DNA of 64,000 bases from Paenibacillus sp. HGH0039 (GTDB lineage Bacteria > Bacillota > Bacilli > Paenibacillales > NBRC-103111). Of the stretch, positions 1-8,058 are shown one piece after another (within the stretch, counting starts at the first letter, position 1; each line of letters starts with the position of its first letter). Below the pieces are notes generated by a model. That model saw only the letters and a list, made by a program, of their open reading frames with translations. It did no database searches and was not told the DNA's origin. The translations under genes were made by a program, and so were the position numbers. The DNA is taken from NCBI RefSeq assembly GCF_000411255.1, contig NZ_KE150412.1, forward strand, positions 2,436,108 to 2,500,107, read 5' to 3'.

Positions 1-183
1 CGCCAGCTTCTTCTTACCCGCATGGAGGAGGCGAAGCGGCGGCTGTCCCGGAGTGAACAGGCCATCGGCGAAATCGCCGCGGCAGTCGGGTTCCGCAGCG
101 CTTCGCATTTCTCTGCCGCCTTTCAGAAAGCTGCCGGCTGTACGCCGAATGAATATAGGGAACAGAATGCCCGGAACTCCTGA
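1..183 (+). CDS. AraC-type HTH protein, C-terminal end (AdaA-like), partial
   Basis: The window opens inside a reading frame that is open from base 1 and stops with TGA at 181-183. The last 60 residues form the second helix-turn-helix of an AraC-family DNA-binding domain: EIAAAVGFRSASHFSAAFQK followed by CTPNEYRE is the classic AraC signature. Sixty-four bases downstream is a methylguanine-DNA methyltransferase and then an AlkA-like glycosylase. In Bacillales that order (adaA, adaB/ogt, alkA) marks the adaptive response to alkylation damage, so I infer that this is the regulator AdaA, which normally carries an N-terminal methylphosphotriester-accepting zinc domain. That domain lies outside the window, so another AraC regulator cannot be excluded. 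Confidence 0.75.
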   Translation, partial: RQLLLTRMEEAKRRLSRSEQAIGEIAAAVGFRSASHFSAAFQKAAGCTPNEYREQNARNS

Positions 184-247
184 GTGAGAACCGATACCAA
201 AGTAAAGCCAATTCAATTCAAACCGAGACAAACAGGAGGCAACTAAA

Positions 248-814
248 ATGAACACTCTTTCGGCGACAACCGAAATTTATTGGGCGGCCCTGGTGCATCC
301 CCTTTTCCGGAACAAACCTTTATATATAGCCGCCACAGACCGGGGATTGTGCCGCATTACGTGGCCGACCGAGAGTCTGGACACCCTGAAAAGCTGGGCC
401 GCCAGGCAGATTCCCGGGGCCGTGCTGATTGAAGACGAAGAACGGATGGCCGGCTATCTCCTTCAACTAAAAGAGTATCTCGAAGGGACCCGGCAGCAAT
501 TCGACGTTCCGCTCGACATGCGGGGCACGGCTTTTCAGACTTCCGTCTGGAAAGCTCTTGCCGAAATTCCGTTCGGCGAAACGCGCAGCTACTCCGACAT
601 TGCGGCCAGCGTGGGCAGTCCCGCAGCCGTAAGAGCGGTCGGTACGGCCAACGGCGCCAATCCCGTTCCCATCATCGTGCCCTGCCACCGCGTCATCGGC
701 AAAAATGCGACGCTCACCGGTTTCAGAGGAGGCCTTCAGGTCAAAGAAGAGCTGCTCAGACTGGAGGGATTCCATGACTATACGGCAAAAGGACACGCCC
801 GTTTTCAGTTTTGA
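248..814 (+). CDS. ogt: Methylated-DNA--protein-cysteine S-methyltransferase
   Basis: This suicide enzyme removes alkyl groups from O6-alkylguanine in DNA by transferring them to its own cysteine. The active-site motif PCHRV is at residues 145-149 with nucleophile Cys146, and it is followed by the TGFRGG loop. The preceding helix-turn-helix (SYSDIAASVGSPAAVRAVG) is the DNA-binding part. At 188 residues it has the usual Ogt/AdaB length with a short N-terminal domain. The ATG at 248 is preceded by AGGAGG at 234-239. It overlaps the next gene by 41 bases, so the two are translationally linked. Given the AraC neighbour it may equally be called adaB; the family assignment is secure and only the symbol is uncertain. 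Confidence 0.9.
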   Translation: MNTLSATTEIYWAALVHPLFRNKPLYIAATDRGLCRITWPTESLDTLKSWAARQIPGAVLIEDEERMAGYLLQLKEYLEGTRQQFDVPLDMRGTAFQTSVWKALAEIPFGETRSYSDIAASVGSPAAVRAVGTANGANPVPIIVPCHRVIGKNATLTGFRGGLQVKEELLRLEGFHDYTAKGHARFQF

Positions 815-1766
815 CGAACAGACGGGAATCGCGCAGATCGAAACTCCGGCGGCGTTCAGTTATCCGGAAACGCTTCTGTACCTGACGCGCTCTCCCCTTG
901 AGTGCCTTCACAGCGTGGAGAACCGCCGCATTTACAAGCTGCTGGAAGCGGGAAAAGAACTGCTTCCGGTCGAAATCAGCGAGCCGGGTCCCGGTCGGCT
1001 CCAGCTCTTGTTTTTGCAGGGTCCGCCCGCAGATCCGAACGCCGTCCGAGAAGCGGTGGCCTACACGGCGGAATGGATGGACCTCGCCAGAGACATGACG
1101 CCCTTCTATGCGGTCGCACAGTCCGATCCGCTGCTCGGTCCGTTAGCTTCCGGGTATTACGGGCTCCGCATCATCGGCGTGCCGCATTTGTTCGAAGCCC
1201 TCTGCTGGGCGATCGCGGGGCAGCAGATTAATTTAACGTTCGCTTATACGCTCAAGCGCAGGCTTGTAGAAAACTACGGCAAAAAGCTGGTCTGGGAAGG
1301 CCGCACCTACTGGCTGTTCCCGAAACCGGGGGACCTGGCGGGCGTGACCGTGGAAGAGTTGCGGCAGCTCCAGTTCACCGGCAAGAAAGCCGAATACATC
1401 CTCCATGTGGCGGGTCTAATGGACAGCGGCACGCTGTCGAAGGAAGCTCTTCTCGCTTCCGGTTCCTATGAGGCCGCCGAGCGCACCCTGCTCGCCATAC
1501 GCGGCATCGGTCCGTGGACCGCGCATTACGTGCTGATGCGCTGCCTGCGGAATCCGGCCGCTTTCCCTATCGGGGACGCGGGGCTTCACAACGCCCTGAA
1601 ACAGCTGCTGCGCCGCACGCAAAAGCCGGCTCTCGAAGAGATCCGGCAGCTTTTCGCTCCCTGGCGGGGCTGGGAGGCTTATGCGGTGTTTTATTTGTGG
1701 AGAAGCCTCCTGCCGGAGGGTTCTCTTGCTATTCAAACACCAGATCTTCCAGACGCAGCAAGGTAA
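774..1766 (+). CDS. alkA: DNA-3-methyladenine glycosylase II (AlkA-like)
   Basis: HhH-GPD base-excision glycosylase that removes 3-methyladenine and other alkylated bases. The sequence shows the AlkA signature: WAIAGQQINLTFAY near residue 145, then the helix-hairpin-helix IRGIGPWTAHYVLM and the catalytic aspartate in FPIGDAGL, with an N-terminal beta domain. I start it at ATG 774 (MTIRQKDTP), which has GGAGGG 5-6 bases upstream. An in-frame ATG at 705 lies inside the preceding gene and lacks a ribosome-binding site. It runs with ogt in one operon and ends inside the convergent phosphopantetheinyl transferase gene, a 38-base tail-to-tail overlap. Confidence 0.88.
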   Translation: MTIRQKDTPVFSFDEQTGIAQIETPAAFSYPETLLYLTRSPLECLHSVENRRIYKLLEAGKELLPVEISEPGPGRLQLLFLQGPPADPNAVREAVAYTAEWMDLARDMTPFYAVAQSDPLLGPLASGYYGLRIIGVPHLFEALCWAIAGQQINLTFAYTLKRRLVENYGKKLVWEGRTYWLFPKPGDLAGVTVEELRQLQFTGKKAEYILHVAGLMDSGTLSKEALLASGSYEAAERTLLAIRGIGPWTAHYVLMRCLRNPAAFPIGDAGLHNALKQLLRRTQKPALEEIRQLFAPWRGWEAYAVFYLWRSLLPEGSLAIQTPDLPDAAR

Positions 1767-2409
1767 CTTCATCCGGAAAATTGTCCGAAGTCGAGCAAAC
1801 GGACAATTTGTAAGGCCCGTCCAGCTCATACTGCTTGAAAACATGGGTCGGCTGCGGCTCCAGCTCGAACACGCCGCTTTCCCTCTTGCGGATGGCAAAA
1901 GAGTCCAGCGGAATCGACAAGCCTTTGCCGACCGCTTTGATGTAGCTTTCCTTCAGCGTCCACAGATCGAAGAAATAATCCAGCCGCTCCTCCGGAGGGA
2001 GGCTGAAGAGGTCGGCTTTTTCCGCGGCAGAAAAAAAGCGTTCGGCAATATCCAGATCCACCTGCTGGATCTGCTCCACGTCAATGCCGACTTCTTCTTC
2101 GGAAACGGCCGCCGCGACCCAGCAGCCCGAATGCGTCACGTTGTAATGGACGCCGGTACGGGGCGCGGTCACATACGGCTTGCCGTAGGCATTCGTCCCG
2201 AAGCGCAGCTCCGGGTTAGCGGCGGCCAATTTCCGGCAAAGGCACCACCTCGCGAGGGCATCCGCTGCAACCGCCCTCACGCGGTCCTCCATCCGGTGGA
2301 ACCTTTGGGCCTTGGCCCGCTTCTCCTCCGACAGATGAACCATCAGCCGGTCCGCATGTTGTATAATCTCTTCTTCGTCGAAACGTATGTTTATCGCATA
2401 AATGTCCAT
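1729..2409 (-). CDS. sfp: 4'-phosphopantetheinyl transferase, Sfp type
   Basis: Transfers the phosphopantetheine arm of coenzyme A to a serine on carrier proteins of nonribosomal peptide, polyketide or fatty acid synthases. The family's magnesium and CoA motifs are clear: GIDVEQI around residues 108-114 and WTLKESYIKAVGKGL around 150-164. The N-terminal FHRMEDRVRAVAADAL and the YNVTHSG segment are also typical. Length (226 residues) matches Sfp. It stands alone on the minus strand and overlaps the end of alkA. No peptide synthetase is visible in the window, so its partner genes must be elsewhere. Confidence 0.9.
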   Translation of the reverse strand: MDIYAINIRFDEEEIIQHADRLMVHLSEEKRAKAQRFHRMEDRVRAVAADALARWCLCRKLAAANPELRFGTNAYGKPYVTAPRTGVHYNVTHSGCWVAAAVSEEEVGIDVEQIQQVDLDIAERFFSAAEKADLFSLPPEERLDYFFDLWTLKESYIKAVGKGLSIPLDSFAIRKRESGVFELEPQPTHVFKQYELDGPYKLSVCSTSDNFPDEVTLLRLEDLVFE

Positions 2410-2968
2410 CTTATATCCCCAATAATCGAAGTTGTCGGCTTAACCGAGGCAGGCAGAGCCTGCTTTCAAGGGAGTCTGCCCTTTCTTCCTTATTGTACCA
2501 AAAGTAAGAGCTTGTGTGGGACCTTCCCCCTATCCTCGCCGTCCCTTTTATACGGCGCGGTTAAAAACACCGCCGGACACAAAGCCCGGTATGTATGACG
2601 AAGCGGCAAGACTGAGATCACCCGATGCACGGCAGCGCCCTCTCTGCCTGAAGGACCTTGACGGGCCCGGATGCTTATTCGCATGCCAAAAAAGCCTCGC
2701 GGTACCAAGTATCGTCTGGCTTTTGTTGAGCGCCTCCACTATCGAAGCGGCATTTCCCGGAGCGTAATCCTGCTGTTACTAAAAATGACAGTTCTTCTTG
2801 AAATCATTAGTCAGAATGGATGAAAGGCGTTGAGGAGTTGAACTTAAACGAACTAAGAATGAGCATTTGTTCTTTGAAAATAAAATCTTAGACTGCCGTT
2901 GTTGTTATTCAACTAACGAACCCGTTAGCTTAACATCTTTAGATAGCAAGCCGCATACATTAAACTCT
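2410..2968. other. Intergenic region, no supported gene
   Basis: About 560 bases between sfp and the GAP-family gene. Open frames here on both strands lack a convincing start and look like non-coding reading frames. The base composition drops after about 2760, marking the junction to the AT-richer MerR/GAP operon. A short stem-loop (CTAACG-AACC-CGTTAG, 2916-2931) could end the minus-strand operon but lacks a U-run. Confidence 0.5.
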
Positions 2969-3625
2969 TTACAGATAATCCAAACTATTAAAAATCAAAA
3001 TCAGCCCAACGATACACATGATCCACGAAATAGCCGATCCTGAATGCTTTGAAATCTTGATTTGAAGCTTTTCCAATGGTCTTTGCATCACACGTCCCAA
3101 TAATAAATGCAAGGAAAACACAATTAATGGCGGAAGGACCATTATAAAATTATAACCGGCTAAAATCGGGAGCCACTGAAAAACGGCTAAATTGGAGGTT
3201 GTCATAAGACCAATCGCAGCAAAATACGGTAATGCTGTACCCACCTCAATCAATGATGTCGAAAACCCGAGTGCAATCATGGATGTCTTACTTTTGGACT
3301 TCGACCTTGGCAAATCCGATTTTTTACTCTCTGGGTAGTAAAAGCTGGCTATAAACAGAATTCCCCCAATGATCAGCGTAACCCAACTCACAATCCGATT
3401 TTGAAAGATGGAGGAGAACGCAGCTAGTAACATATCCATGCCTAACATGAAAGCAACACCTACAAAAAAATAAAATGCCGCTACTGTAACCAAGTAGATC
3501 ATTAAGCGTGTACTTAATCGCTCCTTTTCAGTTAACAGCAAATATACCGTCACCCCTAATGTTGTAGGACTCAGCGTATCTAATAAGGCTAATCCCCCTA
3601 CCGAAACAAGGAGTTCCAGACTCAT
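2969..3625 (-). CDS. GAP-family (LysE-like) integral membrane protein
   Basis: A hydrophobic protein of 218 residues with about six predicted membrane segments. The N-terminal half LLVSVGGLALLDTLSP and the central ALGFSTSLIEVGTALPYF are typical of the GAP/SfLAP family, which is distantly related to the LysE exporters; the substrate cannot be told. I place the start at ATG 3625, which has AAGGAGGAG just upstream, rather than the longer frame that begins at 3664 inside the regulator gene. The start overlaps the stop of the upstream MerR gene by four bases (ATGA), so the two are translationally coupled. I infer that it is the efflux or resistance determinant controlled by that regulator. Confidence 0.7.
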   Translation of the reverse strand: MSLELLVSVGGLALLDTLSPTTLGVTVYLLLTEKERLSTRLMIYLVTVAAFYFFVGVAFMLGMDMLLAAFSSIFQNRIVSWVTLIIGGILFIASFYYPESKKSDLPRSKSKSKTSMIALGFSTSLIEVGTALPYFAAIGLMTTSNLAVFQWLPILAGYNFIMVLPPLIVFSLHLLLGRVMQRPLEKLQIKISKHSGSAISWIMCIVGLILIFNSLDYL

Positions 3626-4395
3626 GATTCTCCTCCTTGCTCGAAGGAAGAGTCCTGTAGGCAAGAAATGTGAATGTCATATGCTCGTTCCATAAAATCA
3701 AGAACTTCCTTATCTATAGGATAAAGTCCGAGTTTTTCAGATTGCTTTGGGGATTTCCTCAAATCCCATAATTTATTTATAAATTCGTTTTCGTCTTTGA
3801 ATTCTTCCATTTGTTTTTCCAACATACGGCGTATTATGTTTTGCACTCTTGATGAAGCAGGATCATCTTTCGTATATCGTTTTATCTGACCCAACAAAGC
3901 AATCCACTCCAGAGAATCAGGGTCTTCTCCCTTCATTTTGGGGAGCTTTGTCCACAGCTTAATTTCCTTATCGTTAAACACGTTCTCCTTAAAGGTTATC
4001 AATCTTTTTTTATTTTGACTCGATAACTGAATAAGTTTCTGTACCGCAAGCCATTCATCCCCTCCTTCGACTGCAATCCCATTTATCAATTCCCTCACAG
4101 ACGACTCTATTTCTCTTAATCTTTCCTGTTCTTCAAGGATATAAGCTAACTGGCTTTTCAAACTGTTCGGCCAATTCCAATTGGAGTCAGATAATATATC
4201 TTTAATAAATTGCAACTTGTAACCCATTCCTTTGAAAAATTGGATATATTGAAGCTTCTTCATCTCCTCTTCAGAATATAGACGATGTCCCCCTTCTGTT
4301 TTGGATGAAGCTGTCAATAATCCGATCTGATCATAGTACCGAAGTGTTCTGACCGTGATTTTAGTCTGTTTCGCTACTTCTTTGATATGAATCAA
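3622..4395 (-). CDS. MerR-family transcriptional regulator with TipAS-like C-terminus
   Basis: The N-terminus is a MerR winged helix: IHIKEVAKQTKITVRTLRYY, then IGLL and a conserved GHRLYSEEEM wing, followed by a dimerisation coil. The long C-terminal part (about residues 115-257) resembles the antibiotic-recognition region of TipA/Mta-type regulators, though I see no decisive motif. I choose the TTG at 4395 because GGAGG sits seven bases upstream; a longer ATG frame starting at 4419 would bury that site. It lies between a small membrane protein gene and the GAP-family transporter. Regulators of this kind usually activate their own operon on binding a drug. Confidence 0.8.
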   Translation of the reverse strand: MIHIKEVAKQTKITVRTLRYYDQIGLLTASSKTEGGHRLYSEEEMKKLQYIQFFKGMGYKLQFIKDILSDSNWNWPNSLKSQLAYILEEQERLREIESSVRELINGIAVEGGDEWLAVQKLIQLSSQNKKRLITFKENVFNDKEIKLWTKLPKMKGEDPDSLEWIALLGQIKRYTKDDPASSRVQNIIRRMLEKQMEEFKDENEFINKLWDLRKSPKQSEKLGLYPIDKEVLDFMERAYDIHISCLQDSSFEQGGES

Positions 4396-4421
4396 GCTGA
4401 CACCTCCAACGATGAACAATT

Positions 4422-4571
4422 CTAGTTTTCTTTATCTTTATATACAGCATATTTGATTAGATACCCCAACCCTAATCCGACTAATACTCCAGGAAATGCT
4501 TGATCCAACATAAGTCCAATCCCTGCTCCTATAATGACACATGCATAAATAATGATATCTCCTTGTTTCAT
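4422..4571 (-). CDS. Small membrane protein of unknown function
   Basis: A 49-residue hydrophobic peptide with glycine-rich membrane segments (IIIYACVIIGAGIGLML and VLVGLGLGYLIKYAVY) and a charged tail KDKEN. ATG 4571 is preceded by AAGGGATG. It is the first gene of the small operon, 26 bases ahead of the MerR regulator. I do not recognise a function. Similar short membrane proteins occur beside transporter operons in Bacillales. Confidence 0.55.
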   Translation of the reverse strand: MKQGDIIIYACVIIGAGIGLMLDQAFPGVLVGLGLGYLIKYAVYKDKEN

Positions 4572-4721
4572 TTTTACACATCCCTTTTGTATAAATCTCT
4601 TTTCCCCTGACTTAATGAACATAACTCAAGAGGAGCCTCATCATTTGCTTGATTATACAAGATGACGCAACGTCACTTTCAAGTTTTTTATCAGTAGAAT
4701 ATTTCACAGGAGATTAACAAA

Positions 4722-4761
4722 AGAAGCCTGCTTTCCATCTTTCTAATGGAACCAGGCTTCT
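4722..4761. terminator. Long stem-loop upstream of the MerR operon
   Basis: AGAAGCCTG pairs with CAGGCTTCT, with an inner TTTCCAT/ATGGAA stem. Read on the minus strand it is followed by CTTTTG, a weak U-run; which transcript it ends is unclear. Confidence 0.4.
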
Positions 4762-4805
4762 GATCTTCTTGATTCATCTGTTAGATGTCGTTGGATGCGG
4801 GATGA

Positions 4806-4965
4806 GCGGCGATACGGTTCAACGTAATTGATCTTAAACTAAGAGAACGTGAGTTATTGTGTCTATTAGTTGCTCAATATGGCATTTTGGATAGCCGAAC
4901 ATTGTCTAAGTCCCAAGAGATTGACAATTTGATCAACCAGTCTAATAAATGTGTCGTTCAAAATA
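4806..4965 (+). pseudogene. Spo0E-family aspartyl-phosphate phosphatase remnant
   Basis: The frame reads LRERELLCLLVAQYGILDS and then SKSQEIDNLINQSNK. This fits the Spo0E family, which dephosphorylates Spo0A~P and has a conserved S-Q-x-[LI]-D motif in a two-helix hairpin. No usable start is present. The frame opens just after a TGA (4803-4805); an in-frame ATG at 4785 is cut off by that TGA and an out-of-frame ATG lies at 4802. The frame nominally runs to a TAA at 5030, but the last part coincides with a strong minus-strand terminator, so the natural end is probably lost. I read it as a decayed gene, although a non-ATG start is possible. Confidence 0.45.
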
Positions 4966-4997
4966 AAAAGCCGATTGCTGAGGGGCAATCGACGCTT
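4962..4997 (-). terminator. Rho-independent terminator of the deaminase-permease operon
   Basis: On the minus strand CGATTGC and GCAATCG pair around a six-base loop, and the stem is followed by GCTTTTTATTTTG. It lies 135 bases beyond the stop of the NCS2 permease and overlaps the Spo0E-like remnant on the other strand. Confidence 0.75.
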
Positions 4998-5132
4998 GAA
5001 GCGAGAAACTTTCCAGGTCACTCACCTTAATATCCTAGAATAGGTGCCCGACTCGGACTCCAGTGGATGGCCGCCCGTTTTGCGACGCCGATTATCGGGC
5101 TCCGGGAGCTGCCTCCCGTGCGGTTTCCCTGT

Positions 5133-6419
5133 TTAATGTACGAACACGGCGGAAGCCACGAAGTTCAGGACAAAGAGCGCGGCAATCGCGTACAGCAGAG
5201 GCGAGCATTTTCTCCACTGGCCGATGGCCGCCTTCGTCAGAGGATACGCGATGAAGCCGAAAGCGAGACCGTCCGCGATGCTGGACGTCAGCGGAATGCA
5301 CACCACGATGAGAAACGCGGGCAAATATTCCGAGAAATCGTTGAATGGAATATCCTTCACGCTCATCATCATCAGCGCTCCGATAATCATGAGCACCGGC
5401 GCGACGGCGTTGCCGGGAATCAGCCCGATGACGGGCAGCGCCAGGGCGGAGAGCAAGAACAGGACCGCCGTTACGAGCGGAGGGACGCCTGTCCGGCCGC
5501 CTTCGGAAATGCCGGAGGTGCTTTCGGCCGAAGCGATGGTCGGACTGGTCCCGAAGAAGCCGGATACGATCGTGGACACCGCCACGACCCGGTAAGCCTT
5601 CGGGAACTTTTCCTTATCCGGCAGCATGCCGCTGAGCAGACCCATGTTCTCGAACAGGACGATCATCGTCATGGAAAAGACCGCGATCCAGAACGGAATC
5701 TGCATGACGCTGAAATCGGCGGCTCCCAGGACTTGCCCGTAAGCCTTCAGATCGACCGCTTTATCGGCCACATCTCCTGTTCCTGCGAGTCCGAGCGTCA
5801 GCAAGCTCGTAAACCCGATTCCGATGAGCAGGCTTCCTTTTATGTTGCGGACAAACAGCATGAACGTAACTGCCAATCCGATAAGCGTCGCCAGCGTGAC
5901 CGGACTCGTAAAACTGCCGAGTGCCACGTAATTGACGGAATCAGGCTGAATGATTTGGCCTTTCTGAAGGCCGATAAACGTAAGCATGAGGCCGATTCCC
6001 GCGGTAATCCCGTGCTTCAGCGAAGCGGGTACCGCCGATAAAATTTTGCCGCCGAACGAAGAGACGCTCGCAAGCAGGAAAATGACACCCGACACGACGA
6101 CAACGGCAAGCGCCTGCTGCCAGGAAAGTCCCAGCGACTGGACGATCGTGTAGGTAAAGAACGCGTTCAGCCCCATGCCGGGGATGACAATAATAGGCGC
6201 ATTCGCCCATAGGGCCATCATCAGACAGCCGATAACGGTCGCCGCAATGGTGGCAAGCACTCCCGCGCTCAGCGGCATTCCCGTATCCTGCAGGATAAGG
6301 GGATTGACGAGCATAATGTACGCACTCGTAAAGAACGAGGTGAGACCTGCCATCAGCTCTCTTTTCCACGTCGTCCCGTGGGCTTCCAATTGAAAATACC
6401 GGTTAAGACCCCGAATCAC
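5133..6419 (-). CDS. NCS2-family purine permease
   Basis: Proton-coupled nucleobase importer of the AzgA-like branch (guanine/hypoxanthine or adenine permeases such as B. subtilis PbuG). It begins with the family's typical RYFQLEAHGTTWKRELMAG and has about twelve membrane segments. The characteristic PGMGLNAFFTYT and the cytoplasmic SPTIASAESTSGISEGGRTG motifs are present. Length, 428 residues, is normal. ATG 6419 has GGAGG nine bases upstream. It follows the deaminase gene by 51 bases on the same strand, so the two form an operon for purine salvage. The exact substrate cannot be fixed from sequence. Confidence 0.88.
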   Translation of the reverse strand: MIRGLNRYFQLEAHGTTWKRELMAGLTSFFTSAYIMLVNPLILQDTGMPLSAGVLATIAATVIGCLMMALWANAPIIVIPGMGLNAFFTYTIVQSLGLSWQQALAVVVVSGVIFLLASVSSFGGKILSAVPASLKHGITAGIGLMLTFIGLQKGQIIQPDSVNYVALGSFTSPVTLATLIGLAVTFMLFVRNIKGSLLIGIGFTSLLTLGLAGTGDVADKAVDLKAYGQVLGAADFSVMQIPFWIAVFSMTMIVLFENMGLLSGMLPDKEKFPKAYRVVAVSTIVSGFFGTSPTIASAESTSGISEGGRTGVPPLVTAVLFLLSALALPVIGLIPGNAVAPVLMIIGALMMMSVKDIPFNDFSEYLPAFLIVVCIPLTSSIADGLAFGFIAYPLTKAAIGQWRKCSPLLYAIAALFVLNFVASAVFVH

Positions 6420-6470
6420 TTCTATTCCTCCACTCTGCCCCGTCAGTCAACCGCAGTCCGCGCAGCGGAT

Positions 6471-7784
6471 TTAGCGCAGCTTAGCCTGCAGACGGTTGGC
6501 CTCCGCCAAGATCTTTTCTTCGTCGATCGTCAGGCAGCTTCCGTCGCGCACAACGGCTGCTCCGCCGACATACACATCGCAGACGTCACGTCCGCTTGCG
6601 GCGTAGAGCAGATGCGAAAACGCCTGTTCCAGCGGCTGAAGATGCGGCTTGTCGGACGGATCGATGGTGATAAAATCCGCCTTCTTCCCCGGCTCCAGCG
6701 ATCCCGTATGGCCCATGCCGATAACATCGGCTCCGACACGTGTAGCCAGCGCCAGCACCGTTTCGGCGGGAAGCTTGCTCGCGTCTTTGTAAATCCCTTT
6801 CTGCAGCAGGGCCGCTGTCCTCATCTCCTCGAACATATCGAGGTTGTTGTTGGACGCGGTGCTGTCCGTGGCGATGCCGACCTTGACTCCCGCTTCCAGA
6901 AGCGCGGCAACATCCGCCACTCCCGATCCCAGCTTCAAGTTGCTGATGGGATTATGAGCCACCCGTACATCATATTGATGAAGAATCGCTCTTTCTTCCT
7001 CATTAAGAACGACTCCGTGAGCCATCACAGTCGGCCGGTCGAACAGGCCCAGGCGTCGAAGGTGCTCCACGGGACGCACGCCGTAGCGGCTCTCGATGTC
7101 GCGGATCTCCAGATCCGTCTCCGACACGTGGATGTGCACCATCAGGCCGTTCTCGGCCGCGATCCGCGCGCTTTCCTCCAGCGCCGCCGGTGTGCACGCA
7201 TACGGGCTGTGGGGCGCAACCATCGTCGTCAGACGTCCGTCAGCGAACGTGCGGAACCGTTTCGCGAACCGCTCTGCGCCGGCGATGTTGTCCCGCTGCT
7301 GCCGCTCCGTGCCCAGGCTGAAAATCGTATGCGAGAATGCGCCGCGGATGCCCGTATCGGCGATTTCCTGCATGATGCCGTCCAGGTCGATGCCGTTCGG
7401 ATTGAACATATCCGAGAAAGTCGTCGTACCCGACTTCAGCATCTCCAGAATGCCGAGCCGGGTGCTCACAGACGCGATCTCCGGCGTAAACTTGGCTTCC
7501 ATCGGCCAAATCTTCGTCTCCAGCCACGGCTTCAGCAGCATATCGTCGCCGATTCCCCGCAGGATGGTCATCACGATATGGGAGTGGACATTGACGAGGC
7601 CGGGCATAACCCATTTGCCGCCCAGATCGACGACCCGGTCCGCCGCGGCCAGCCGCTGTTCGGAATGATCGCCGATGTAATCGATCGTGTCGCCGCTGAC
7701 GGCCATCAATCCGCTTTTGTACTGCCGGCTGCTTTCATCCATCGTAAAAAAGTGACCGTTCACATAGGCTGTATTCAAAACCAT
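6471..7784 (-). CDS. mtaD: 5-methylthioadenosine/S-adenosylhomocysteine deaminase-type amidohydrolase
   Basis: Zinc-dependent amidohydrolase that deaminates adenosine derivatives. Metal ligands are visible as the N-terminal HSH after PGLVNV, the VHIHVSET and MAHGV histidines, and the aspartate in GIATDSTASNN. The block MTILRGIGDDMLLKPWL and the trailing IWPMEAKFTPE match the MtaD/SAH deaminase group rather than guanine deaminase. The C-terminal GSLEPGKKADFITID closes the beta-sandwich. Length is 437 residues. It heads the operon with the permease and has a good sigma-A promoter 90 bases upstream. In the pathway its inosine-type product would feed the nearby purine nucleoside phosphorylase. 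Confidence 0.85.
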   Translation of the reverse strand: MVLNTAYVNGHFFTMDESSRQYKSGLMAVSGDTIDYIGDHSEQRLAAADRVVDLGGKWVMPGLVNVHSHIVMTILRGIGDDMLLKPWLETKIWPMEAKFTPEIASVSTRLGILEMLKSGTTTFSDMFNPNGIDLDGIMQEIADTGIRGAFSHTIFSLGTERQQRDNIAGAERFAKRFRTFADGRLTTMVAPHSPYACTPAALEESARIAAENGLMVHIHVSETDLEIRDIESRYGVRPVEHLRRLGLFDRPTVMAHGVVLNEEERAILHQYDVRVAHNPISNLKLGSGVADVAALLEAGVKVGIATDSTASNNNLDMFEEMRTAALLQKGIYKDASKLPAETVLALATRVGADVIGMGHTGSLEPGKKADFITIDPSDKPHLQPLEQAFSHLLYAASGRDVCDVYVGGAAVVRDGSCLTIDEEKILAEANRLQAKLR

Positions 7785-7875
7785 CTCTCCAGACTTGTCT
7801 AAGTTGTAGAAAAAGGTAAGGCATGAAACCCGCTGTCAGGGGCTAGTATTTGTGAAACCGGAATACATTACACCT

Positions 7876-7904
7876 ATTATAGGTTCGACATGAACATATG
7901 TAAA
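7876..7904 (-). promoter_or_regulatory. Sigma-A promoter for the deaminase-permease operon
   Basis: On the minus strand TTTACA (7904-7899) and a perfect TATAAT (7881-7876) are separated by 17 bases. Transcription would start near 7869, leaving a leader of about 85 bases. No purine-riboswitch core is visible in that leader. Confidence 0.7.
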
Positions 7905-7990
7905 TATTAATTTGAAATTTATTTTATATCTGTCTATTCTATTTTTATGCCGTCCTTCTTGCACAACGTTCCGCTCCCTTTTCCGGGCGC

Positions 7991-8020
7991 AAAAAAGAAC
8001 CCTGGACGGCAATATCCAGG
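7991..8020 (-). terminator. Terminator of the deoR-pnp operon
   Basis: On the minus strand CCTGGA pairs with TCCAGG and is followed by GTTCTTTTTT. It lies about 40 bases after the purine nucleoside phosphorylase stop. Confidence 0.75.
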
Positions 8021-8058
8021 ATTCCTTGAAGAGAACCGGGCAGGCGGTCGGACTCGCT

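Noticed and set aside
7785..7870. Possible purine riboswitch before the deaminase-permease operon
   Set aside because: The leader of about 85 bases lacks the three-way-junction core sequences; only a sigma-A promoter is supported.
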